This document shows, one piece after another, positions 24,774 through 34,593 of a stretch of DNA of 64,000 nucleotides; position 1 is the first letter of the stretch; each line of letters starts with the position of its first letter. The DNA is from Nocardia lijiangensis NBRC 108240. Lineage in GTDB: Bacteria; Actinomycetota; Actinomycetes; Mycobacteriales; Mycobacteriaceae. Location: assembly GCF_001613045.1 (NCBI RefSeq), contig NZ_BDBP01000034.1, positions 29,553 through 93,552 on the forward strand, given 5' to 3'. Made by a program: the position numbers and the translations under genes. Under the pieces are notes generated by a model that was not told the DNA's origin, made no database searches, and was given only the letters and a program-made list of their open reading frames with translations.

Positions 24774-26468
24774 ATGCCCGCATTCGACTACGACGTGGTA
24801 GTGATCGGTTCCGGGTTCGGCGGCAGCGTGAGCGCCCTGCGGCTGACCGAGAAGGGGTACCGGGTGGGCGTGCTGGAGGCCGGGCGGCGCTGGACGCCCG
24901 ACGACCTGCCGAGCACGAATTGGAACGTGCGCAAATCCCTTTGGGCCCCGCGCCTCGGCCTGACCGGACCGCAGCGGATCAGCATCCTCGGCAAGTGCGC
25001 GGTGTTCTCGGGCGCCGGAGTGGGCGGCGGCTCGCTCATCTACGGCAACACCCTCTACGAGCCGCTGCCGAACTTCTACACCGACAAGCAGTGGGCGCAC
25101 ATCACCGACTGGCAGGCCGAACTGGCGCCCTACTACGACCAGGCCAAACGCATGCTCGGCGTCGCGCCCAACCCGCGCATGACGCCCGCCGACGCGGTGA
25201 TCAAAGAGATCGCCGACGATCTCGGGGTCGGCGACACCTTCCACGCCACGAACGTCGGCGTCTTCTTCAACGAGTCCGATCCCGGCACCGAGGTCGACGA
25301 TCCCTACTTCGGCGGCGCGGGCCCGCGCAGGCGCGGCTGCGTGCACTGCGCGCGGTGCTTCACCGGCTGCCCGCACAATGCCAAGAACACCACCCCCACC
25401 AACTACCTGTACCTGGCCGAACAGGCGGGCGCCGAGGTGCATCCGCTGACCACCGCCACCGCGGTGCGCCCGCTCTCCGGCGGCGGCTACGCCGTGCAGA
25501 CCGAGCGCTCGGATCGCTGGATCCGCAAGCAGCGCAAGACGTTCACCGCCGAGCAGGTGGTGTTCGCAGGCGCCGCGCTGGGAACCCAGAAGCTCTTGCA
25601 CCGGATGCGCGACGAACGGGTGCTGCCCGAGCTCTCACCGCGACTCGGCGAGCTCACCCGCAGCAACTCCGAGGCAATTCTCAATGTGGTGAGCCGCTCG
25701 CGCCGGGATTTCGCCGAGGGCATAGCGATCACCTCCTCCATCCACCCGGAGGCCGACACACACATCGAGGTCTGCCATTACGGCAAGGGACAGAACGCGC
25801 TGTTCCCGATGTCGGTGCCGATCGTGGACGGCGGCGCGTTCCGGTTCCTGCGGTTCCTGCTGGCGATCTTGTTGCATCCTTTGGTGTTTCTGCGCAGCCT
25901 GAACGCCAGGCACGCGTCGGAGAAGTCTGTGATCCTGCTGGTGATGCAGTCGCTGGACAACTCGCTGACCTCGTTCCGCAAGCGCGGTCAGCTCAAGACC
26001 AGGCAGGGCACGGGCGAGCCGAACCCGACCTGGATCCCGCTCGCGCACGACGTCGGCCGCCGCTTCGCCGACAAGGTCGACGGCGACACCCACGGCCTGA
26101 TCATGGACGTCTTCGACATTCCCGCCACCGCGCACTACATCGGCGGCTGCGTGATCGGCGAGAGCTCGGAGACCGGCGTGGTCGACCCGTATCAGCGAGT
26201 GTTCGGGCATCCGGGTCTGCACGTCGCGGACGGGTCGGCGGTCACCGCGAATCTCGGCGTGAACCCCTCGCTGACCATCACCGCCCAGGCCGAGCGGGCC
26301 ATGGCCTTCTGGCCCAACAAGGGCCAGCACGATCCGCGCCCCGCGCTCGGCGACCGCTACCTGCGCATCGATCCGGTCGCGCCCGCCAGGCCCGCCGTGC
26401 CCGCCGCGGCGCCGGGCGCGCTGCACTTGCCTATCACGCCCGCCGATCCCCCGGTGCCCGCGAACTGA
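24774..26468 (+). CDS. GMC-family oxidoreductase (cholesterol oxidase ChoD-like)
   Basis: 564 aa FAD enzyme. It has the dinucleotide motif VVVIGSGFGGSVSALRL at the N-terminus, ISILGKCAVFSGAGVGGGSLIYGNTL, a cysteine-rich segment CVHCARCFTGCPHNAKNT (about 193-210), and the C-terminal FAD/active-site stretch HVADGSAVTANLGVNPSLTITAQAE. The cysteine segment and overall layout match the Rv3409c 'ChoD' group, annotated as cholesterol oxidase but of doubtful activity on cholesterol. It starts at ATG behind AGGAGAGG. The proline/alanine-rich tail is low complexity. Confidence 0.88.
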   Translation: MPAFDYDVVVIGSGFGGSVSALRLTEKGYRVGVLEAGRRWTPDDLPSTNWNVRKSLWAPRLGLTGPQRISILGKCAVFSGAGVGGGSLIYGNTLYEPLPNFYTDKQWAHITDWQAELAPYYDQAKRMLGVAPNPRMTPADAVIKEIADDLGVGDTFHATNVGVFFNESDPGTEVDDPYFGGAGPRRRGCVHCARCFTGCPHNAKNTTPTNYLYLAEQAGAEVHPLTTATAVRPLSGGGYAVQTERSDRWIRKQRKTFTAEQVVFAGAALGTQKLLHRMRDERVLPELSPRLGELTRSNSEAILNVVSRSRRDFAEGIAITSSIHPEADTHIEVCHYGKGQNALFPMSVPIVDGGAFRFLRFLLAILLHPLVFLRSLNARHASEKSVILLVMQSLDNSLTSFRKRGQLKTRQGTGEPNPTWIPLAHDVGRRFADKVDGDTHGLIMDVFDIPATAHYIGGCVIGESSETGVVDPYQRVFGHPGLHVADGSAVTANLGVNPSLTITAQAERAMAFWPNKGQHDPRPALGDRYLRIDPVAPARPAVPAAAPGALHLPITPADPPVPAN

Positions 26469-26522
26469 GCTCGGTGCCGACGATGCGCGGGAACAGGCGT
26501 CGGCAGGCTAGCGTGATCCGTT

Positions 26523-27914
26523 GTGTCGGACAGTGGTGTTGATCTGCGCTCCTACGTCTCCGCCGAGAAGGTGCGGGAACAGGGGCGCGCCCTGCGCGAG
26601 CGCGTCCCGGTGACCGCACGCGACCGCGAGGTCACCGGCGCGCGGCGGCCGGAGGTGCTCGAATTCCTGCGCGCCGCGCACGCGGACCGGCTCCCGCACC
26701 TGGTGCCGCTGCGGGTGGGGCGCATGATGTCCGGACCGTTCACGTTCTACCGCGGCGCGGCCGGGCTGATGGCCGCCGATCTGGCGGGCGGGCCGGTCAG
26801 CGGGCTCGACACGCAGCTGTGCGGCGATGCGCACGCCGCGAACTTCGGCCTCTACGGCACCTCGCGCGGCGAAATCATCATGGACATCAACGATTTCGAC
26901 GAAACCATCGCCGGGCCGTGGGAGTGGGATCTGGAGCGCCTCGCTGCCAGCCTGGTGCTGGCCGGGCGCGAGTCGGGCGCCGACGAGGACGACTGCCGCA
27001 AGGCCGCGCGCGACGCCGCCCGCAGCTACCGGATCGCCGTCGACGCACTCGCCGACATGCCGTTCATGGAGTCCTGGTCCGCCCTGCCCGACGAATCCGT
27101 GATCAGCAGGGCCAAGGCCGACGCCCTGCTCGACGACTTCAAGAAGGCGGCCAAGAAGGCGCGCAAGAACACCAGCGCCAAGGTCGCCGCCAAGTGGACC
27201 AGGCACCTCGACGACCACGAGACCGATATCAGCAAGCACCGATTCGTCAGCGACCCACCGGTTCTCACCCCGGTCGAGGACGCCGTGGAGCAGGCCGTCA
27301 TCGACGGGCTGCAACGCTACGGCGACACCCTGCGCGAGTCGCGGCGCAATCTGCTTGCCCGATTCGCGGTGTCCGACGTCGCTTTTCGCATCGTCGGCAC
27401 CGGAAGTGTCGGGCTGCACAGCTATGTCGCGCTGCTGCACGGCAACGACGGCGAAGTGCTTGTGCTGCAACTCAAGCAGTCCATTCCGTCCGCGCTGGCT
27501 CCGTACCTGCCCGCGCCGCCGGTGCGGCACGAGGGCGAGCGAATCGTGCAGGGCGCCAGGCTGGTTCAGTCCGAGTCCGACATCATGCTCGGCTGGACGA
27601 CGCTCGCGTTGGGCGAACGCGAGCTGCCCTTCATCGTCCGGCAGTTCCGCAACTTCAAGGGCAGCATCGATCCGGCCGCGCTGTCCGCCGACGACCTCGA
27701 CGACTACGGCAGGCTCGCGGGCGCGCTGCTGGCCCGCGCGCATTCGCGGTCGCTCGACCCCCGCCTGCTCTCGGGCTATCTGGACGGCGACGAGCGCTTC
27801 GAGGACGCCGTCGCGGCCTTCGCGGTGCGCTACGCCGACCGCACCGAGGCCGACCACGCGGAGCTCGAGCGCGCGGTGCGGGCGGGGAAACTCGCCGCCG
27901 AGGTTCCCGAGTGA
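26523..27914 (+). CDS. DUF2252 family protein
   Basis: 463 aa. Recognised by LPHLVPLRVGRMMSGPFTFYRGAAGLM, CGDAHAANFG (about 100-109) and MDINDFDETIAGPWEWDLERLAASL, the aminoglycoside-phosphotransferase-like signature of DUF2252 (HxxN and DxND positions correspond to the catalytic base and metal ligands of a kinase fold). The substrate is unknown. GTG at 26523 has no ribosome binding site but lies 8 nt after TAGCGT, suggesting a leaderless transcript. It stands between a GMC oxidase and a NERD protein without overlaps. Confidence 0.88.
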   Translation: MSDSGVDLRSYVSAEKVREQGRALRERVPVTARDREVTGARRPEVLEFLRAAHADRLPHLVPLRVGRMMSGPFTFYRGAAGLMAADLAGGPVSGLDTQLCGDAHAANFGLYGTSRGEIIMDINDFDETIAGPWEWDLERLAASLVLAGRESGADEDDCRKAARDAARSYRIAVDALADMPFMESWSALPDESVISRAKADALLDDFKKAAKKARKNTSAKVAAKWTRHLDDHETDISKHRFVSDPPVLTPVEDAVEQAVIDGLQRYGDTLRESRRNLLARFAVSDVAFRIVGTGSVGLHSYVALLHGNDGEVLVLQLKQSIPSALAPYLPAPPVRHEGERIVQGARLVQSESDIMLGWTTLALGERELPFIVRQFRNFKGSIDPAALSADDLDDYGRLAGALLARAHSRSLDPRLLSGYLDGDERFEDAVAAFAVRYADRTEADHAELERAVRAGKLAAEVPE

Positions 27915-28024
27915 CCGGTGACGCCCACTCCCAACACGCCGGGTGTCGGCGTCGGCACGGCGCGCCTCGCGCCCTTGCTCGTATCCTGTCCACTGTCGAG
28001 TGATGACGTGAAGGGTGGTCGCGA

Positions 28025-28921
28025 ATGCTCGTACGAGTACAGAACCCGGCTGGCACGAATGCCGAACGGGCACTGATCGACTGGCTGCGCACCTGGAAGG
28101 ATCCGGTCAGCCCGCACGGCGTGGCCACCATCAATTGCAGCCTGTTCCACAAGGACAAACTGCACCAGTTCGACGCCGTCGTCTGGACGCCGACGAGCTG
28201 CGTGGTGATCGAGGCCGAAGCGCTCGTCGCCCGCCAGGACGGCGCGCTGGAGATCCCGCTGAACGGGCCGTGGACGATCAACGGTGAACCCGCCGCCATG
28301 GAGGGCAGGGACAAGCGCACGCCGCTGGAGAAGTCCCGCGACCACACCTTCGCGCTGCAGGATTGGCTGTCCGCCCGCGGCCTCGGGCAGCGCGCGGTGC
28401 ACGGCGTCGCGCTGGTGGTCCCGCTGCGCGGGGCCGAGCTGCGCATCGAACAGGCTTGGAGCGACCCGAGTTTCGACGTCATCCTGGGCAACGACCCCGG
28501 CAGGCTGCGGCACTACTTCGACACCCTCGCCGAGAGCGAGAAGCACCTGTGGACCGCCAACGACATCGCGTTCGCCTTCCGCGGTCTCGGCCTTCTCCCC
28601 TATCTGCCCGCACCGCAGGAACTGCTCAACGAGGGCTTCCTCGGCCCCATCGACATCACCCTGTGGCACGGCGGCCCGCAGCAGGCGCAGGCCGAGGCGT
28701 ACGCCGAAGAGCTGGCTCAGCTGGAGCGCGATGCGCAGGGGTCCGGCTTCGCCATCGAGGCGCCGTGGTACAGCCCGTGGAAGCTGTACCCGACGGAGCG
28801 CGGCGACATCGACATGGGCCGCGCGCTCATGCGGGCGGTGTTCACGGTCGGCATGGTGGTGGCCGTCGCCTGGATACTGTGGTTCGTCGTCACCGCGATC
28901 CTCACCTACGGGCCGGGCTGA
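28025..28921 (+). CDS. NERD-domain-like protein with C-terminal membrane segment
   Basis: 298 aa. The N-terminal half resembles a nuclease-related domain (NERD): AERALIDWL, HQFDAVVWTPTSCVVIEAEAL (core beta hairpin with Asp and Glu), and HGVALVVPLRG. In restriction-like NERD folds the last strand is E-x-K; here it is EAE, so the catalytic Lys is missing and nuclease activity is doubtful. The C-terminus has one membrane segment (VFTVGMVVAVAWILWFVVTAIL, about 270-291), so it is tail-anchored. A small PH-like gene follows 19 nt later. Confidence 0.65.
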   Translation: MLVRVQNPAGTNAERALIDWLRTWKDPVSPHGVATINCSLFHKDKLHQFDAVVWTPTSCVVIEAEALVARQDGALEIPLNGPWTINGEPAAMEGRDKRTPLEKSRDHTFALQDWLSARGLGQRAVHGVALVVPLRGAELRIEQAWSDPSFDVILGNDPGRLRHYFDTLAESEKHLWTANDIAFAFRGLGLLPYLPAPQELLNEGFLGPIDITLWHGGPQQAQAEAYAEELAQLERDAQGSGFAIEAPWYSPWKLYPTERGDIDMGRALMRAVFTVGMVVAVAWILWFVVTAILTYGPG

Positions 28922-28940
28922 TCGCCCGAGAGGAGCATCC

Positions 28941-29288
28941 GTGGTCGAGCTCGAGGTAACACACGGCACCGTCACGATCCGGGTGCTCGGCGCGCATCGG
29001 CTGTGGGCGCTGCGCCGCACCATCACCGTCGAGCACGCCGACATCGGTGAGGTCGTGCCCGCCGAACCGTGGCTGCGGCCGCCGTGGCTACACGTCCCCG
29101 GCACCTACCTGCCCGGCGTGATCGCGGCCGGTACCTACCGGGACGGCAAGGGGCGCAAGGAGTTCTGGGACACGCGATTCGACGGCAGGGCCATCCGGAT
29201 CGACCTCGCCAACGGACCGTTCACCCGCATGGTGGTCGATGTGGCTGATCCGCCCGCGGCGATCCGCACGCTGATCAAAGGTCACTGA
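28941..29288 (+). CDS. Small PH-like domain protein
   Basis: 115 aa from GTG at 28941 (AGAGGAG site). All-beta pattern with GTYRDGKGRKEFWDTRFDGRAIRIDL and a final helix DPPAAIRTLIKGH, typical of a bacterial PH-like family of about 110-120 aa whose role is unknown. It lies 19 nt after the NERD-like gene, likely in the same transcript, and converges on the acyl-CoA dehydrogenase at 29302 with a 13-nt gap. Confidence 0.6.
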   Translation: MVELEVTHGTVTIRVLGAHRLWALRRTITVEHADIGEVVPAEPWLRPPWLHVPGTYLPGVIAAGTYRDGKGRKEFWDTRFDGRAIRIDLANGPFTRMVVDVADPPAAIRTLIKGH

Positions 29289-29301
29289 CCGCTGCCGCCG
29301 A

Positions 29302-31257
29302 TCAGCTCCGCTCGTAGACGCTCGCGTCGTCGAGCAGCGCGGCGCGCAACATCGTCTCCGGCACGCCCATCGCCTCCACCAGCGTCAGCGCGTGCGGGCG
29401 CAGCCGGTCCACCAGCTCGTTCACCCCGCGGCGCACCGCCTTCGCGCGCTCGACCGACATGAACCGGTGCATGATGAACCAGGCCGAGTTCTCCTCGAGC
29501 ATGGTGTAGACGAACAGATCGCACACGTCGTCGGCGAGCGCCTTGGCGTCCGGATCCTCGATGTCGCCGATGCCTTCGATGAAGGCCTCCAGCACCAGCC
29601 GGTCGATGTGCGCGGCGCCCGCGGCCAGGATGTGGTCCTGGGCGTTGTTGAACGCCTCGAAGGGGCCGGTCTCCTCGGCCCGCGCGCGCAGCCGGTGCCC
29701 GGCGGTACGGACCAGATAGTCCTCGCGGTCGGCGAACAGTTGCAGCTGCACCGAGCGGCGCGCCAGATCGCCCTCGTCGACTCCGTCGTCGCCCCGGTCG
29801 CGCAGCGTCTGGATGAGCTGGCGGACACCGGAGCGCTTACGCACCACATCGCCTGCCATGGTGGCGGCGAAGCGCACCCAGCCGAGCGCGTCCAGGTCGC
29901 GCACCTCGTCGGCGTAGGCGGTCAGCAGCTCCTTGGCGACCAGCTGGGTAAGGACTACGTTGTCGCCTTCGAAGGTCGTGAACACATCGGTGTCGCCCTT
30001 CAGCGTCACCAGGCGGTTCTCGGTGAGATACCCTGCGCCGCCGCAGGCTTCGCGGCACTCCTGGATGGCGCGGGTGGCGTGCCTGGTCTGGGCGACCTTC
30101 AGGCCCGCCGCGCGCTTCTCCAGCGCGCGCTGTGCGCTCGGATCCAGATCCTGACCGGTCTGCACCAGGTGCATGCGACGCACCAGATCGTTCTGCGCGA
30201 ACGCGTAGGCGTAGGACTTCGCCACCAAGGGAAGCAGCCTGCGCTGGTGGCTGCGGTAGTCGAGCAGCACCGTCTCCTCGCCGCTGTCCGGGTCGGCGAA
30301 CTGCCTGCGCTTCAGCGCGTAGCGCACCGCGATGCTCAGCGCCACGCGCGCGCCCGCGGCGGCCGCGCCGCCCACGCTGACCCGCCCGCGCACCAGCGTG
30401 CCGAGGGTGGTGAAGAAGCGCCTGCTCGGGTTGTCGATCTCCGAGCTGTAGGTTCCGTCGGGCGCCACGTCGGCATAGCGGTTGAGCAGGTTCTCGCGCG
30501 GGACGCGGACGTGGTCGAAGGCGATGCGGCCGTTGTCCACGCCGAGCAGCCCGCCCTTGAGGCCGTCGTCGGAGGTGGTGACGCCGGGCAGGTCGGCGCC
30601 CTGCTCGTCGCGGATCGGCACCAGCAGGCAGTGCACGCCCTGGTTCTCGCCCCCCGCGACGAGCTGGGCGAAGACCGCCGCCATCCGGGCGTGCTCGGCG
30701 GCGCCGCCGATGTAGTCCTTGCGCGCCGAGGGCGTCGGGCTGTGCACCACGAATTCCTGAGTGGCGGGATCGTAGGTGGCGGTGGTCTCGATATTGGCGA
30801 CGTCGCTGCCGTGCCCTGATTCGGTCATCGCGAAACAGCCGAGCAGATCGAGCGAGATCAGTTTGCCGATGTACTCACGGTGACGTTCGGTGCCGAGGTT
30901 CTCGACCGCCCCACCGAACAGCCCCCACTGCACGCCCGCCTTGACCCACAAGGACAGGTCGGCGTAGGCGAGCATCTCCAATCCGGTGACGGCCGCGCCC
31001 GGTTCGCCGGTTCCGCCGTTCTCCCTGCGGAATCCGCGCTCGGCGTAGCCGAGGGTCGCGATCACCCGCATCTGGTCCAGCACGCGGGCCCGCGCCGCTT
31101 TGTAGTCGAGGTAGGGGTCGCCGGTGAATTCCTGCCCTGCCAGTTGGGTTCGGGCCTCCTCGCGGACCGAACCCCACGGTCCGTCGAGTGCCGCACGAAG
31201 GTGATCTGCCGTCGTCGAGCTGCTGCCGGTAACCATGACTTCGACCATAGTCGCCAC
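29302..31257 (-). CDS. Large acyl-CoA dehydrogenase/oxidase-like protein
   Basis: 651 aa, the length and domain order of the peroxisomal acyl-CoA oxidase-like group: N-terminal helices, a middle domain with CFAMTESGHGSDVANIETTATYD (about 140-160), a C-terminal FAD domain with IQECREACGGAGYLTENRLVTLKGDTDVFTTFEGDN (about 405-440), and an extra all-helical domain to the end. In actinomycetes such proteins act as acyl-CoA dehydrogenases or oxidases of beta-oxidation. GTG 31257, ATG 31248 and ATG 31236 are possible starts; none has a strong ribosome binding site. Divergent from a TetR, with tandem operators between them. Confidence 0.88.
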   Translation of the reverse strand: MATMVEVMVTGSSSTTADHLRAALDGPWGSVREEARTQLAGQEFTGDPYLDYKAARARVLDQMRVIATLGYAERGFRRENGGTGEPGAAVTGLEMLAYADLSLWVKAGVQWGLFGGAVENLGTERHREYIGKLISLDLLGCFAMTESGHGSDVANIETTATYDPATQEFVVHSPTPSARKDYIGGAAEHARMAAVFAQLVAGGENQGVHCLLVPIRDEQGADLPGVTTSDDGLKGGLLGVDNGRIAFDHVRVPRENLLNRYADVAPDGTYSSEIDNPSRRFFTTLGTLVRGRVSVGGAAAAGARVALSIAVRYALKRRQFADPDSGEETVLLDYRSHQRRLLPLVAKSYAYAFAQNDLVRRMHLVQTGQDLDPSAQRALEKRAAGLKVAQTRHATRAIQECREACGGAGYLTENRLVTLKGDTDVFTTFEGDNVVLTQLVAKELLTAYADEVRDLDALGWVRFAATMAGDVVRKRSGVRQLIQTLRDRGDDGVDEGDLARRSVQLQLFADREDYLVRTAGHRLRARAEETGPFEAFNNAQDHILAAGAAHIDRLVLEAFIEGIGDIEDPDAKALADDVCDLFVYTMLEENSAWFIMHRFMSVERAKAVRRGVNELVDRLRPHALTLVEAMGVPETMLRAALLDDASVYERS

Positions 31258-31294
31258 GTACCACGCGTTCTCGAGGCAAAACTCTTGCCCCCGA

Positions 31295-31330
31295 TTGAAC
31301 GCGCGTTTAATATACTGAACATGTGTTCAA
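31295..31330. promoter_or_regulatory. Tandem TetR operators and divergent promoters
   Basis: Two copies of a 16-bp site YTGAAC-N4-GTTYAA lie at 31295-31310 and 31315-31330, centres exactly 20 bp apart (two helical turns). TATACT (31311-31316) between them is a near-perfect -10 for the rightward tetR, and TATATT on the minus strand (31309-31314) can serve the acyl-CoA dehydrogenase. The tetR GTG (31323) is inside the second site. Confidence 0.75.
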
Positions 31331-31976
31331 GCAACAGCCCGTATCGCAAGGACCCTCCGCGGATCTGACCACCGCGGCCCGCATCAGAGATGCCGCGATC
31401 GAAGTCTTCGGCGAGCACGGATTCCAGGTCGGGGTCCGCACCATCGCCGCGGCGGCAGGCGTCTCCCCGGGACTCGTCAACCACCACTTCGGCTCGAAGG
31501 ACGGGCTGCGCTCCGTCTGTGACGACCGGGTGCTGGAACTGATCCGGGGCGAGAAGGTCAAGGCGATCACGGCGCCGAACGCCGCGACGGGCATGCTCGC
31601 CGCCCTGGCCGAGATCGAGGTGTACGGACCGCTGGTCGCCTACATGGTGCGCAGCCTGCAAGCAGGCGGACCGATGGCCGAGTCGCTCTTCGAGCACATG
31701 GTCGCCGACGCCGAGGTCTACATGCAGCAGGGCGTCGACATGGGGACCATCAAGCCGAGCCGCGATCACAAGGCCCGCGCCCGCTATCTGATGATGCTCA
31801 ATGTCGGCGCCATCCTGCTGTGGGTCCAGCTGCACCGTCGCGACGACGAAAAGATCGATTTCCGCAAGGCGATCCGCGCGATCACCGAAGAACTCACCCC
31901 ACCGGCCCTCGAGTTCTACACCCAGGGCCTGCTCACCGACACCACCCTGATGGACACTGTCATGAAGGAGCACTGA
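31323..31976 (+). CDS. TetR/AcrR-family regulator of an ABC exporter operon
   Basis: 217 aa. HTH at about 20-62 ([44 protein letters not shown]), then a helical ligand domain. The GTG lies 6 nt after a TATACT -10 with no ribosome binding site, so it is leaderless. It overlaps by one base the ATG of an ABC ATPase gene (TGATG), and the three genes form one operon. Tandem palindromes at 31295-31330 are the likely operator, giving autorepression plus control of the divergent acyl-CoA dehydrogenase. Confidence 0.9.
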   Translation: MFKQQPVSQGPSADLTTAARIRDAAIEVFGEHGFQVGVRTIAAAAGVSPGLVNHHFGSKDGLRSVCDDRVLELIRGEKVKAITAPNAATGMLAALAEIEVYGPLVAYMVRSLQAGGPMAESLFEHMVADAEVYMQQGVDMGTIKPSRDHKARARYLMMLNVGAILLWVQLHRRDDEKIDFRKAIRAITEELTPPALEFYTQGLLTDTTLMDTVMKEH

Positions 31977-32908
31977 TGTCCGAGGTCATCGAAGCCGAAG
32001 ATCTGCGTAAGGCCTTCGGCCACGTCACCGCCCTCGATGGGCTGAACCTCACGGTCAGCGAGGGCGAAATCCACGGCTTCCTCGGCCCCAACGGCGCGGG
32101 CAAGTCGACCACCATCCGGGTCCTGCTCGGCATCCTGCGCGCCACCTCGGGTCGCGCCCGGCTGTTCGGCCGCGACCCGTGGACCGACGCGGTCGGCCTG
32201 CATCGCGAATTGGCTTACGTACCGGGCGATGTCACGTTGTGGCCGTCGCTGTCCGGCGGCGAGACCATCGACCTGCTTGCCAGGATGCGCGGCGGCATCA
32301 ACGCCGAACGCCGCGCCGAGCTGATCGAACGCTTCGACCTCGACCCGCGCAAGAAGGCCCGCACCTATTCCAAGGGCAACCGTCAGAAGGTCGCGCTGAT
32401 CTCCGCGCTCGCCTCCGACGTGCGGCTGCTGTTGCTCGACGAGCCGACCTCCGGCCTGGATCCGTTGATGGAACAGGTGTTTCGCGAGTGCGTGCACGAG
32501 GCACAGCAGCGCGGCACGACGGTGCTGCTGTCCAGCCACATCCTGTCCGAGGTGGAGGCGCTCTGCGATCGGGTGACCATCATCCGGGCCGGGCGGACCG
32601 TGGAGACCGGCTCGCTGTCGGAGCTGCGCCACCTCTCACACACCGCCATCACCGCCGAATTGCTCGGCGACCCAGGCGATCTCAGCCGGATCGGCGGCGT
32701 CGAGGACATCGAGCGAGACGGGTCGACGCTGCGCTGCCAGGTCGACAGCGAACATCTCGGCGAGCTCATCCGGGTGCTCGGCGACGCGGGCGTGCGGAGC
32801 CTCACCAGTGCGCCGCCCACGCTGGAGGAGCTGTTCATGCGGCACTACCACGTGGACGGCCAGGCTGCCGACACCGCGGCGACTCTCGGGGAGAAGGTGC
32901 GGGCATGA
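31976..32908 (+). CDS. ABC transporter ATP-binding protein (drug/lipid exporter type)
   Basis: 310 aa. Walker [12 protein letters not shown] (about 38-48), Walker [13 protein letters not shown] (about 153-164) and H-loop LLSSHILSE. The signature is YSKGNRQK in place of LSGGQ, a variant common in DrrA-like exporters. The C-terminal extension ([20 protein letters not shown]) is typical of the DrrA/antibiotic group. It energises the permease encoded next, which it overlaps by 4 nt. Confidence 0.93.
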   Translation: MSEVIEAEDLRKAFGHVTALDGLNLTVSEGEIHGFLGPNGAGKSTTIRVLLGILRATSGRARLFGRDPWTDAVGLHRELAYVPGDVTLWPSLSGGETIDLLARMRGGINAERRAELIERFDLDPRKKARTYSKGNRQKVALISALASDVRLLLLDEPTSGLDPLMEQVFRECVHEAQQRGTTVLLSSHILSEVEALCDRVTIIRAGRTVETGSLSELRHLSHTAITAELLGDPGDLSRIGGVEDIERDGSTLRCQVDSEHLGELIRVLGDAGVRSLTSAPPTLEELFMRHYHVDGQAADTAATLGEKVRA

Positions 32909-34539
32909 CAACCGCCGCCGCTCACCGCGCCCCTGCCGCACCACTTTTCCGTGAATCCGCCGATTTCGCGGGCACCGGGCAGTTGCTGCGGTTGTATCTG
33001 CGCCGCGACCGGATCGTGCTGCCGTTGTGGTCGCTGCTGATCGGGTTGATGCCCGCCTTCCAGGTGGTCAGCGTCAAGGACCTGTACTCCACCCAGGCCC
33101 AGCTGGACGATTTCGCGCGGACCACCGCCGACAGCCCGGCCCTGCTCGCCATGTACGGACCGGTGTTCAGCACCGAGCTGGGTTCGATCGGCACCTGGAA
33201 GGCCGGCGCGATGTACACGATGATCGCGATCGCGACCATCCTGACCGTCATCCGGCACACCAGGGTCGAGGAGGAGACCGGTCGCGCGGAACTGGTGGGC
33301 GCCACCAGCATCGGCCGCTTCGCGGGTCTCACGGCCGCGCTCACGCTGACCTTCGGCGGCGCCCTCATCGCCGGAATCTCCTGCGCCGCTTCGCTCTACA
33401 GTGCCGATCTGCCCGCGTCAGGTTCGCTGGCGTTCGGCGCGGCGCTGGCCGCGTCCGGCATCGCGTGGGGCGCGATCGCCGCGGTCGCCGCCCAGGTCAG
33501 CGCGGGCGCGCGGGTCGCACGCGGTGTCGCGTTCGCGACCCTGGGCGCCGCCTTCGCCCTGCGCGCGGTCGGCGACGCGGGCAACGGCGTGCTCTCCTGG
33601 TTCTCGCCGATCGGCTGGTGCCTGCAGATCCGTCCATACGCAGGCGAACGGTGGTGGGTGCTGCTTCCGCTCGCCACGGTCGCCGTGCTGGCGACGGGAG
33701 CCGCCTACGCCCTGCTCGCCTCGCGCGACACCGGCTCCGGGCTGCTCGCCGAACGACAGGGACCTCCCGCCGCCGCGCCGCGCCTGTCCGGCCCTGTCGC
33801 GCTGGCCTGGCGCCTGCAGCGCGGCACGCTGGTGGCCTGGACGGTGGGCTTCGGCCTCTACGGTCTGCTGATCGGCAGCGCGGTGAACAGCGTCAGCGAC
33901 ATGCTCGACGACAGCGGCACCATCACCGATCTGGTCACCCGCATGGGCGGCTCGGAGAGCCTGGAGGAGTCGTTCATCGCCTACGCACTCGCCATGCTGG
34001 CCGCGGCTGCCGCCGCCTACTCGATCTCCGCGGCGCTGCGCCTGCACGACGAGGAGTCCAGCCAACGGGCCGAGGCCACGCTCGCGGCCGCGGTGGGCCG
34101 GACCCGATACGCGTTGAGCCACATCGGTTTCGCGCTGGCCGGGCCCGCGTTCGCCCTGCTGACCACCGGGCTCGCGATCGGCGTCGTCTACGGCCTGTCC
34201 ACGGGTGAGCTCGGCGAGAAGCTGCCGGAATCGCTGGCCGCCGCGGCCGTCCAGGTGCCCGCGGTCTGGGTGGTCACCGGCATCACGGTGGCGATCTTCG
34301 GGCTCGCTCCGCGCTACACACCGGTCGCCTGGGGCGTGCTGAGCGGGATGGTTCTGCTCTTCTTCGTCGGCTCGCTCGACGGCCTGCCGCAGTGGATGGT
34401 CGACTTGGTGCCGTTCGTGCACCCGCCGAAGCTGCCGGGCGCGGCGTTCGAAGCGACGCCGATCCTGTGGTTGGTGGCCATTGCCGCGATCCTGCTGGCC
34501 CTCGGCATCGCGGCCTTCCGCCGCCGCGACCTACGCTGA
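32905..34539 (+). CDS. ABC transporter permease
   Basis: 544 aa with about 12 hydrophobic segments in two similar halves (for example [17 protein letters not shown] and [10 protein letters not shown] near the end), as in the actinobacterial exporter permeases in which one chain carries both six-helix bundles (ABC-2 type, 'polyketide antibiotic transporter'). It pairs with the upstream DrrA-like ATPase and is controlled by the TetR two genes up. The substrate is unknown; the divergent acyl-CoA dehydrogenase hints at a lipid-related molecule, but that is weak. Confidence 0.88.
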   Translation: MTTAAAHRAPAAPLFRESADFAGTGQLLRLYLRRDRIVLPLWSLLIGLMPAFQVVSVKDLYSTQAQLDDFARTTADSPALLAMYGPVFSTELGSIGTWKAGAMYTMIAIATILTVIRHTRVEEETGRAELVGATSIGRFAGLTAALTLTFGGALIAGISCAASLYSADLPASGSLAFGAALAASGIAWGAIAAVAAQVSAGARVARGVAFATLGAAFALRAVGDAGNGVLSWFSPIGWCLQIRPYAGERWWVLLPLATVAVLATGAAYALLASRDTGSGLLAERQGPPAAAPRLSGPVALAWRLQRGTLVAWTVGFGLYGLLIGSAVNSVSDMLDDSGTITDLVTRMGGSESLEESFIAYALAMLAAAAAAYSISAALRLHDEESSQRAEATLAAAVGRTRYALSHIGFALAGPAFALLTTGLAIGVVYGLSTGELGEKLPESLAAAAVQVPAVWVVTGITVAIFGLAPRYTPVAWGVLSGMVLLFFVGSLDGLPQWMVDLVPFVHPPKLPGAAFEATPILWLVAIAAILLALGIAAFRRRDLR

Positions 34540-34554
34540 CCCGAGGTCGCACCG

Positions 34555-34586
34555 TGCGCCGCCGCTCGTTGACCAGCGGCGGCGCA
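34555..34586. terminator. Bidirectional terminator between permease and LLM genes
   Basis: A perfect 12-bp stem TGCGCCGCCGCT/AGCGGCGGCGCA with an 8-nt loop sits between the convergent genes. Confidence 0.75.
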
Positions 34587-34593
34587 TCGCGTC

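Noticed and set aside
31316..31329. GAAC-N4-GTTC resembles a LexA/SOS box
   Set aside because: The core fits, but the outer bases differ from the mycobacterial TCGAAC-N4-GTTCGA, a second related site lies 20 bp away, and the flanking genes are not repair genes. A TetR operator explains it better.
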